Shown: in pieces, positions 55,248-64,000 of the stretch
Layout: every line of letters starts with the position of its first letter
How positions within the stretch are numbered: position 1 is the first letter of the stretch
Assembly: GCA_014526335.1 (NCBI GenBank)
Contig: JACTAT010000113.1
Location: forward strand, 483,858-547,857
Source of the DNA: Chrysaora quinquecirrha
Taxonomy: Eukaryota > Cnidaria > Scyphozoa > Semaeostomeae > Pelagiidae
Length of the DNA stretch: 64,000 nt
Reading direction: 5' to 3'
Notes under the pieces: generated by a model
Databases searched by the model: none
The model's input: the letters and a program-made list of their open reading frames with translations, nothing else
What the model was told of the DNA's origin: nothing
Translations under genes and position numbers: made by a program

Positions 55248-56069
55248 TCTGGTCAACCTTTTGAATGTCATTAAAGTCAAGACAGCTTGTATCAAGGGTC
55301 TTTAGGTCGAATAGATGAGAAAAGGCGTACCTTTCTGGAAGCTGGAAGCATCTTAAATTAGCATGTGTACTACTCGGACCATTAGTGTCGATGCTCAGTT
55401 ACTCAGCTTGGAAAGAGTATTTGAGGCTGCTATGGACAAGCTCGCCGTATTTTCATCGGATGCAACATTTGGCATTCCACATTGTTAAACTGGCGTAACT
55501 GAAAAAAAAGCAAAAAGAAATCAGAAAAAATGATAGTATCACGAATAAAGGGGTGTTTTGTCTTTAACCATGGGAACAAAGGATGTTTTGATAGCGTAGC
55601 AGCAGAAAAAGTTAGTAGCATCAACACGTAGAAGGTAGACAATCAATCAGCCAGAAAGTCAAACAGGATCAGCAACAGAAGGTGAAGCTGAAATGGTGTA
55701 TTATGTGCCAGTCGCTAGGATCTTTGTCCCGTTTGACAATTGCAAATATCTGCCAGGCCCTTTTTGTTTATAAAGGTACGGGTTTCCGTTACTGGCACAA
55801 AGGGTCCAAAGGCTTTGGTTCTTGTGAAGGGCAATGATGTTTTTAGCGCCAGTCAGTAGGATCTAAGAAGATGAACTGACAGACCTCAACCATGGCTATG
55901 ACACTACCGTAGTTCGGGCTCGAACCCTGACCTCACTAAGCTTCTGCCCACACCACCACACCTCACCTCCCTTCAAGAGAGAACAACAGCAGCAGGGGCA
56001 GCAGAAGCTGGTATTGGTATAGCAGCAGATGCATAAAATATCATACCTGAAATCTTCATTAGATCGTTG
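55248..56069 (-). mobile_element. Spacer with tRNA-derived SINE copy 4 (55841-55970, reverse) and a tail fragment
   Basis: At 55841-55970 the reverse complement has GGTGTGG...GCAGAAGCTTAGTGAGG, box B GGTTCGAGCCC-like (GGGTTCGAGCCC), and the tail GATCCTACTGACTGGCGC. A second tail fragment (GATCCTAGCGACTGGCAC in reverse) is at about 55690-55725. The rest is spacer left of the exchanger gene. Confidence 0.65.
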
Positions 56070-59000
56070 CTACAGTGTTGGCAGATGATCGTAAGCCCTG
56101 AGACTACACAGGGTGATAAAAACGAACCATAATCCAATCAAAGCAAGACCACTTGCATATTTCGGTAATCTTGGACCACCAAGTTCTCCACCATAAACCT
56201 ACAATTGTAACAATAAGACCAATGAAAAACAAGGGCAATAAGAAGTCATTGAATCAAAATCGTAAGCCGAAAAGCAGTCGAATTTTTTAAAATAATTCAG
56301 GGTAATATGGCGTCAGATCATCGCCATTGGAAGAGCACTTCTCATATGTTTCATGCGTCGCATAATTGAATGGAACTGCTGAATCCTCAGACTACAAAGC
56401 AACAAAAATCTGGAGCAAACAGCGGTCGGCTTGTTCTATTTAATTGGTCTAGTGAAAAGGCTTGTATGAACAGGGTGTCACATATTCTGAAGGCCAAAAA
56501 GGCAGGAAAAAGCAATCGCTTGGTGTATAGCTCTTAAAAAGCATTCCTTCTGACAACAGGACAAATAGGACCCTTCGTAAACACTGCACTTTCCACTTCT
56601 GTTTAGAGCCCACCAAACAATAACAACAACAATAGATATCCTTGGGAACGAGGCTGCATTTCTTCAAATTGTACCAGTGTAACGATGTGTAGGATTAAGA
56701 AAACCGAGGGCAATTCACAACATAAAATCTTGTTCACCCTTGCTGAAAATCATCCAGATTATTTTTGAAGATGAAGAGAAAATATCTCTCATAAAAACCC
56801 TTATCTATTGTCAAAAATCCAAATTTAAAGCAGTTTGACAAGGTTAAAAGTTCAGAAAGGTGGCAATGACTTGATGTTACACTCACCTTTCTCCTCAAAA
56901 CAAGAAATGCTGTTGCCAGGAAACCACAACAAAGAAATACCACAATCGAAAAATAAATATTATCGTCAACAATTATAACTTTTTCTCCTTTGCTTGCTTT
57001 ATAAATTGTTTTGATCACCCATGGCAATCCAAGGCCAAGAAATACATTCACACTGTTACTACCTGAAATAAAAATGAAAAGATATTATCAACAATCTTAG
57101 AATTACTGTATTTAGAGCTTCGAGAGCTGCTCTAATTTCTGTCTTTCTCTCTGCGACATTAGTTTTCGTGAGACAAGTAATGACTTGCTTACAACAGAGT
57201 AAAGAAAGCCTGAACACTATCTAGAAAACTTCTACGAATACTTATGAACCATCCTTTAATCTTCTATGACTCCTTAAATAGCAAACAAGACGAAGCATTG
57301 ACTGACTGGAGTTATTGATGACTTATTTAGGATTTTGTCCTTATGTGCCTAATTTAGAGGTTAGAATAAGCAGAGGGACTGGTATCTCAATGAAGGTAAC
57401 TGTAAAGAAACTCCCAATTCTCGAATTGTAGAATAGCCAAGGAAATCTCGGTGACAATGTAAATTTGTGTTTTTTGTAAAAAGACTGGATGTAATTGAAT
57501 TTTATGTTGTCCCAAACAGAACTTTGCTTTCTGAATATGATGCCAATTACTATGCAAGCATTATAATACTGGGGTACAAATAAGAGCGTCCGGGGACAGT
57601 AATTAGCGTACAAACGCAAGAAATGCAAGAATAACAAAGAGCAATAGAACAATACCTGTTATATTTCCTATTGAGGCATCAGCAGTGTCGTCCTGCGTCG
57701 CCGCTGACCGACTTGCAAATGTATCTGGCATACTTGTTCCCAAGGCAACTATTGTTATTCCAGTAACTGTTATCCTCAAACCAAGGATGCAACCCAAAAG
57801 CTTTGCAAGCTGTGAACAAGAAAATGAAAGAGGTTATGAAATTTCAATTGAATAGTCTTTGAGCTGCACAAAACTTAAATATTGCGAGCAATAGAGGTAT
57901 CATGTTGAACATACATTAAGGCCCCGCAAATAAGAAACGGCTATATAAGAAACTTTAGGGTCAACTGTTTATGAAGACAATAGATAATACAATAGCCTAT
58001 TGTACACTAACAATAACGAAATGAAATCGGGTTACTTATTCGGGGGGCCTAACTGTACTGATACTTAAAAGCTTTTTTCGTCTGACAATCTTCAGAGTAT
58101 AAACTTCAGAAACAGACCGAAACAACTGCTTACTTATTCTAAAACATGTTTGTTGGCATTCAGCTACTTTTCAGTTACGCTTAAATAGTTTAGAAACGGG
58201 TTGGCTAGGCACCTTAGCCACAGCCTGGATCAACCCTTGGGCCCTGAATGTAAGACTGCAGAGGTATCTTAATCATTTATTTCATTCCACATTATTACGT
58301 CAAACTTACTTGTTCAATAAGTGCTGATAAAACTCCGAGAAGCAGAAGAGATAAGACGAATGCCACCCATCCACCCAGTACGTTCCTGAAAGAGCATAAT
58401 GTAATCATGAAAACAATTAGAGAAGAATTATAAAACTCACCGTTTTCAAATGCATACCACGATCGATGGGATTCGAAATCTAGGCTACATGCTTGGAGAA
58501 TAGACGACATTTCCATTGGAACTCGGTGAAATTGCTGAGCGACTCTCCTCCAAGCCATGCAACCTTAAACCCTCCAATTCTGGCAAAGCCAATTATGCCG
58601 TCTAGGGATAGTCCAATCATCCCATCAATTGCGGTCTTTCTTATTCAAGAAAATACAAATTCGCGCTTATTTATGATGCTCTTAATCAGACAAGTTGCGT
58701 AAGAAACGGTGAGACAGAATTGAGAACTTGTACCAAGATATGGCAGCTCTGGAGAATAAGAAGGAACAATGAGACAAAGTTCACACATTAGGAGTATTAG
58801 AAAGGGTCATAGAGTTGGAAGTAGATGTGGAGCACATTGGAAAAGGGATGGATTTGGAGGAAAAACTGGAGCAAATCAAGGAAGGGTTTGAATTACACCT
58901 CAAATAAATGCTGGCCTACTGGCAACCAATTTAAAGTTAGTTTAATTAACCAAAAGTTTTACCTGGGGGGAATGAAGGCAACTAGAACTTTCCAGAAGAA

Positions 59001-61345
59001 AGATAGAAAATGCAAAACATATGACAATGGAGTAGCGGTTGCTTCATCTCCTATTGACATCGCCCTAAAAACAAATAGAGACCCTTATACTTAACATGTT
59101 AATAAGTAAAGAACTAATTTAGCAGAGAATAAGTTTACTAATGATACTCACTCGTAGAATTGTTCATTCCACATTTGTGTCAAACTTTTCTCTTCAGCTT
59201 CTTCGGTCATGATGTTGGCTACTTGATCAACAATTTCGTCAACATCTACAAGAAAAAAGAATTGAGAATAATCTTGACGGTGGCAATGATTCTATGTGCA
59301 TGATACGTCCCATGTATTCTTTGCCAACCTTAGAATTAGAAATTAGAACACTAAGCCCTTGATGAATGAAAGGTTACCTCGGTTCAGAAGCCTAAACACA
59401 TGCACACAAGAAGTTAAAGTCCCAATGTACAGGATTTGCTTCTTAAGTAGCTCTAAATCACTACAATTGATGTAGGCAACATTGCTGGAAAAATCTATCC
59501 TAGTTTTTGCCGTTCATGAAAGTACAGTTCTATACTACTGCATATAGCTACCTGATGTAAGGGTGATGATCGCAGCACTCCTGTGTCCAAGCTTGGCAGA
59601 GTTTGTTTGATTGTATAATAAAATAATGAATGATTTTCCACGCTGAGAACAAACGGAGTTAATATAAATATACATGATTTAGCAAAGAAAGAGGAATATT
59701 GTGGGATCTTCTTTGACAATTGCATCTTTTAAATGAAACCAAATATATTTAGTCATACTGGAAATCCAGGAAGAACCCTAAGAATTCTTCTAAGGGACAA
59801 TCAAACACTTCATCGAACCAACTAAGGATGGCCCTGGCCAAGCGATCAAACATTGTCGGTCAAACGGTCAAACATTTGAGATTTGCTTTACAGGGAATCT
59901 TTGAACGTTTGGCCAGGTCGTAAAGCATTACTTGACTTCAAAAAACATTATCTGTTTGTTCCAAGCAAAGCTGTTTGACGAGTAATGTTCTGCGACGTGG
60001 CCAAACGGAGAAACAGTTTGTTTGACAAGCAATTTTCAGATGTTTGACGAATAATGTTTGATCGTTTGGCCAAGGCCTAAGTGTACGAAGAAAGGGAATC
60101 GAACTGCCCCTTAAAGCACCAGAGTGTTTACTAAATAAAAATGAGCTCTAGTAAAAGAATTTGAAGTGCCATTAACGAAACTTGCGGATTCTCAGGAAAT
60201 AAACATTAGGGTTGCCCACGAAGATTTGTCCCAAATGGACCAAAAACAAAAGAAGCAGATTTACATACTTTTGAATTCATATTGACTTTGATTTTTATCT
60301 GTTTACTCGTTTCACCACTTCCAAATTCTAATTTCTCCTCTTTGATTTCTTCAAAATCACAAAGACCGTTTTCCAGATCAGAGATCTCACCACCAAAAGC
60401 TGTACCATTGCTGAAATAAATCAAATTTTCTTTATATTTGAAGATTTTTCAAAGGAAAAAACTGTGCTATTACAAAGTGCAGTTCTAAAGAGAAAAACAG
60501 AGACTTAAATAATATATCTGAGTCCCTGAGATTTAACACGGCAGCATGGGAGCATTAGTAGAAAGAACGTGAGCGCGGGAGCAAACGGATTTCTGAAACT
60601 AAGAAATTACCCGGAGCACAAATATAATTTCAACGGAAGCAAGGAAGCATGATGCTTTTTAAGAAGGGAACAAGGAAGCAACTACCCCCCTCCCCCACCT
60701 TACGAGCCTCTTAATCGGATGATTAAAAAAGCAGCAGCCTCATCCCAAACTAATTGGGCTACTAAACCCGCAGGCCTTTCAATTTGATTAAGGCAAACGA
60801 TGAACCAATTATAGTGGGACCGCAGAATAGGGACGCGGGCGTTTACTACGCCACAAAACTTTATTTGACAAGCAGATATTTAGGCACTGTTTTTGAAAGA
60901 ATTAAAAACATTTTGTGCTTAAATGTAAGCAAAAAATGCTTGACGAGCAATGTTTTGTAACATGGCAAAACGGCAAAACATTTTGTCTTAAACACGAATT
61001 TCAAATCTTTGACAAATCACTTCGGTTCGTTTGGCCAGGGACAGGGCCTTAGATTGACCAATCAGGAAGCAATATTCGTTAAACTGTTTCAATTTAAACT
61101 GGTTTAGTTTGCAATTGAAAAGCATTATGGTAAGCTGGGTAACCGCTGGATTGACTTACATTGTTCTATAGTTGACGCATACTGTTCCATCACATCCATG
61201 AATTCGAATGACATTTGCTGTGACAGTACCAGTACTATAGTCCACGTGATAAGTTGCTTCTTGGAACATCAGCTCACCAGGTTCTATTATGAAAGTAAAT
61301 ACAGATTATTGTCATGTTTAGCTCACGTAGTATATCCAAGGACTC

Positions 61346-61382
<37 letters not shown>

Positions 61383-63369
61383 ATTAGTTAGATAGTTGGT
61401 TAGTTAGTGAGTTAGTTAGTTATTTAGTTAGTTAGTTAGTTAGTTAGCTAGTTATTTAGATAGTTAGTTAGTTAGTTAGTTAGTTAGAAAGATAGATAGT
61501 TAGTAAGCATAGCTTGTAAGTAAATTTAGATAGCTAGCTTATATATTTTTGAATTGAGGAGGGGGGCTTCCGGCTAGTATATCTGTATGACTGTTGTCTC
61601 AATAATTTGGTTATGATTGTAGTTTCTATTATTTCACAGTCCGTTTACTAGCGACTAGGGCCATAACCTTCAAATTTCATGGCTCTTCACGTCATGTAGG
61701 ATTTATTGGTATCTTGATTTTATACTGTACTCGCACCGTCATCATTTTTTGACGTATCCATAAGCATTAAATGTCAAACGTCAGAATAATGGTACAGCAT
61801 ACCTGAATCGTTGATTATAGTCACTTTGGCAACACTTGGATCTCCAAGTGATGTTGAACTACTCGGTGATTTCAGAATAACAAAGAAATATCTCTCGTCT
61901 GCAGCGCCATTTTCATTTGAATCTTCAATAGGAATTCGTATTGTATTACAATACTCATGCTCCATAAATGCCTGGAAAGATAGAGATTAAGAGATTGATA
62001 ACCTTAGATCAAGTCAATCAATGCTGATGTTGCGTCTGTCTGGTCGTTTCCACTATATAAAATTCTAGTATAGTCTAACTACCTGCGCTTGCTTAGGACA
62101 TAACGGTTGAGCGGTAAATCAATTTGTTTGACAAGCAATTTTCAGACCTTTGACAAACAATGTTTATCATTATGGCAGGGCCTAAGTGTCCCAAGAAATG
62201 GATTGAACTGTCCCTTAAAGTTCATACACTAAGTGTGTCCACTACTTAAAAATAACTCACAAGAGAATTTGCAGTGGCATTAAAGACACTTGTGTATCGT
62301 ATTATATTGCAATACTCATGCTCCATAAATGCCTAAAAAGATAGATATTACATGATTTATAAGCTTAGACCAGCATGATTAATGCAGATGTTGCAATTGT
62401 CAGTAGCCTACTCTAAAGATCGTGGCTCGAACCTACAACATTTTCGTTGCGATTCCTTCCGTTGCAACTAACGCTAGCCACCACACCAGAGAGATACGTG
62501 GTATCGAATTTTACAGGTCTACGAAAATATACAGAGAGATGCCAGGGAGGAATCATAAATCTTTCACCTACCAGATTTCCTTCAGTATGTGTGTAATCTT
62601 GTCCCTGCTTTGCAGTTCCATCTCGAGTCTCAAACCAAACACTAGAAGCTGATCCCAACTCTATCAGACTAAGACGAGCCCCCGCTTTTCGTATATCAGA
62701 CATTTCAACATCTGCATCGCAATTAGAATCCTTTCTTGAGTTGTTATTTGCGACCAGGACGGTACGCGACGGGGGTTTCTCCTCTACAGTTCTCAAACCA
62801 TGAAAACCAGAATCTGAGTGTGTTAGGCTTCGATGGTGAGGCCATTCGTGAAAACTTTCTTCAAACTCATCGACGGTTGAAATGCATGTTTTCTGGCTGG
62901 TTACGCTATCAGCTGATGATTCTCCTCTGTCTACTAATGTATGGGGCTTTGGACCAGAAGCCGCCAGCTAGAATAGAAAAGATACACGCTTTTATGAATA
63001 CTTGGCTTCGGTTTCAGCCTGCCTGTTTCTTATTTTACTCGAAGCGATTTTTAACTAACTTAGCAACCCCTATCCTTCTCGAAAACATGCTTAAAAAGGG
63101 TTTCCGGGCAAGGGCCTCAGGCTGGTGAACGTTGCTTGTGCGTATCTCAGATAGTTTCAGAGATACCAAAACAATTTTGACCCAAATTGCAGCATGGTAT
63201 TTCTTATAAAGGTTGTTCTTACAAAAAAGTTAAAATTTATCAGTTAAAAGTTATTAGTCAAACGTGAAATAAGTACCTTGAAGTACAAAAAACATAGCTT
63301 ACAATTAATCCAGAAGCTGAAGCCTTTTTTGCTGCCTCGACGATATGGCTAAAACCAATCACCTTTTTC
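56070..63369 (-). CDS. Na+/Ca2+ exchanger (SLC8/CALX family), 3' part
   Basis: Ten minus-strand exons, 5' to 3': 63303-63369, 62572-62781, 61803-61971, 61160-61283, 60269-60410, 59152-59245, 58310-58385, 57656-57809, 56887-57062 and 56070-56198 (stop). They encode the end of the large cytosolic loop: Calx-beta 1 ([40 protein letters not shown]) and Calx-beta 2 ([18 protein letters not shown]). These are followed by an acidic linker ending [12 protein letters not shown] and the C-terminal membrane part. The alpha-2 repeat is clear ([20 protein letters not shown], then [15 protein letters not shown]), as is the last loop and helix ([19 protein letters not shown]). The protein exports Ca2+ across the plasma membrane, with the Calx domains as Ca2+ sensors. 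Phases fit except between 60269 and 59245, where an exon (end of Calx-beta 2) must be missing from my model. The helix that normally precedes PPTxxWxGW was not found. Exons for TM1-5 and alpha-1 are beyond 64000. Confidence 0.9.
57920..58049. mobile_element. MITE with GGCCCC ends and TAA target
   Basis: GGCCCCGCAAATAAG at the left is mirrored by CTTATTCGGGGGGCC at the right. TAA flanks both sides (57917-57919, 58050-58052). 130 bp, in an exchanger intron. Confidence 0.8.
58386..59151. other. Exchanger intron where a transmembrane exon is expected
   Basis: I looked here on the minus strand for the hydrophobic exon that in other exchangers lies between the acidic linker and the GGW segment, and did not find it. 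A donor-like GTGAGT at 58431-58436 closes a segment that contains a stop in the only phase that would fit. Confidence 0.4.
59826..60077. mobile_element. Palindromic MITE (TTTGGCCA family), TAA flanks
   Basis: GGCCCTGGCCAAGCGATCAA at the left is mirrored by TTGATCGTTTGGCCAAGGCC-like sequence at the right. TAA occurs at 59823-59825 and 60078-60080. The interior has CAAACATTGTCGGTCAAACG and CAGTTTGTTTGACAAGCAA arms. Confidence 0.75.
60860..61045. mobile_element. Degenerate palindromic MITE (TTTGGCCA family)
   Basis: The right end TTCGTTTGGCCAGGGACAGGGCC followed by TTA is clear in family terms. The interior has GCTTGACGAGCAATGTTTTG and TTTCAAATCTTTGACAAAT. The left end is not resolved. Confidence 0.55.
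61340..61505. repeat. TTAG tetranucleotide microsatellite
   Basis: (GTTA)n with a few AATT and GATA interruptions over about 165 bp, in the intron between the two Calx-beta halves. Confidence 0.97.
62100..62400 (-). pseudogene. Chimeric intronic duplication containing a Calx-beta exon remnant
   Basis: 62290-62400 repeats 61933-62042, including the acceptor and first codons of the Calx-beta 1 second exon (ATTTATGGAGCATGAGTATTG after TTTTTAGGC on the minus strand). It carries only about 40 bp of exon and no usable donor. The adjacent 62157-62293 instead resembles 60050-60186 (end of a TTTGGCCA MITE plus its flank, GAACTGYCCCTTAAAG, ATTTG(A/C)AGTG(C/G)CATTAA). Two intronic source segments have been copied side by side. 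Confidence 0.7.
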
Positions 63370-64000
63370 CTGTGAAAAATTAAGTCAACAAAGTCACGGA
63401 ATTAGAAGTGAATAAAGTCTTGAACAACTGTCAATTAATGGTCTTTTGAGCAGAAATGCCGGAGTTTTCGCTTCCCGAAAATCCTAGAAAAACTCCGACA
63501 CAATTGATAGTTCCTTTTTAAGGGAATTATAGGACGCCCTTTCCAAATGATGGCATTTCTTAGACAGCTTTGGGCCTCAAACGGTTTCCACAGCCATTTT
63601 GAACTCCATTCCAATTTATGGCTCACTTTTAAAAATAAAAATGAACTCTCCAAATCGTGTGAAAACTGGCAAATATTCTACTGTCTATTGGGCCAGTTAG
63701 ACCAGTTCCCTCTTGGTTCCGTTCTTTACCGTTTCCCTTCTGGAAGGGGTCTTAGTTACTACTCTTGTAGATAACTGTTTTTCTCTAAGGTCAGGCCAGG
63801 CAAAACAATCAAACATTGTTTGTGAAACATCTGAAATCTGCTTATCAAACAAAACGTTTGACCGTCTGGCTAAGTCGCAAAGCAGTGCTGGTCAAAAATT
63901 ATTTGCTTATGAAAACCACAAATGCTTTAAAAGTTTTTCATAAACATTGCTAAGGAAATTCTCCTTTTGAAACAATACTTGGTTTTGTGGCGTGAGCAAA
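63370..64000. mobile_element. Exchanger intron ending in a truncated palindromic MITE
   Basis: From about 63785 (GTCAGGCCAGGCAAAACAAT) the TTTGGCCA-family MITE begins (CAATCAAACATTGTTTGTGA, AACGTTTGACCGTCTGGC) and runs off the window edge. 63370-63785 shows no exon of the exchanger. Confidence 0.6.

Noticed and set aside
61340..61505. TTAG repeat as a telomere-like sequence
   Set aside because: It is an interrupted tetranucleotide microsatellite inside an intron; known animal telomere units are TTAGGG, TTAGG or similar, not TTAG.
1..64000. CRISPR arrays, bacterial operons, riboswitches, rRNA
   Set aside because: The window is intron-containing animal DNA. The spaced repeats are tandem satellites or MITEs without unique spacers, and no rRNA-like sequence was seen.

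Overview
The window is AT-rich animal DNA. The genes are split by short-exon introns with GT/AG borders, and several are animal-type: AF9/ENL with YEATS and AHD domains, a Calx-beta Na+/Ca2+ exchanger, LARP6, a GRAM-domain membrane protein and a Rab11-FIP. There is no operon structure. The very high density of small inverted-repeat transposons, a BEL/Pao retrotransposon, and a DDE transposase of a kind I associate with cnidarian and sponge genomes suggest a marine invertebrate, possibly non-bilaterian. The phylum is a low-confidence inference.

Layout, left to right. (1) 338-2960 (+): the 3' three exons of a Rab11-family-interacting protein with a C2 domain, an unexpected Sec5-like IPT/TIG domain and a C-terminal FIP-type Rab-binding helix. 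(2) 3-6 kb: transposon-derived repeats. (3) 6180-7678 (+): an essentially intronless LARP6-like RNA-binding protein with one apparent frameshift. (4) 10848 to about 20400 (-): a GRAM-domain, single-TM (GRAMD2-like) gene reconstructed from phase-matched exons, with introns full of AAAGT-type satellites and small transposons. (5) 24526-28375 (-): five phase-matched exons of a gene I do not recognise, possibly the 5' part of the GRAM gene. (6) 28897-35017: a young BEL/Pao LTR retrotransposon (-) with 174-bp LTRs and a 5-bp target duplication. (7) 35530-36291 (-): a small leucine-rich-repeat protein. (8) 37-39.4 kb: two related TA-flanked foldback/MITE elements. (9) 40007-45305 (-): a complete AF9/ENL (MLLT1/3) gene of six exons, whose last intron is mostly a 21-bp minisatellite. 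(10) 48817-55244: a complete 6.4-kb DNA transposon with terminal inverted repeats, a TAA target duplication and dense subterminal AGCGAT repeats. It carries a two-exon DDE transposase (+) and, on the opposite strand, a Tudor-like and a BEN-domain reading frame. (11) 56070-63369 (-): the 3' ten exons of a Na+/Ca2+ exchanger (two Calx-beta domains, alpha-2 repeat, C-terminal membrane segments); its 5' exons lie beyond the right edge.

The host genes are independent of each other. They touch membrane traffic, RNA binding, chromatin reading, ER-plasma-membrane contacts and calcium export. The most unusual item is the 6.4-kb transposon, which packages a transposase with two chromatin/DNA-binding-type accessory proteins. 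Several MITE families in the window share its TAA/TTA target and GGCC-rich ends.
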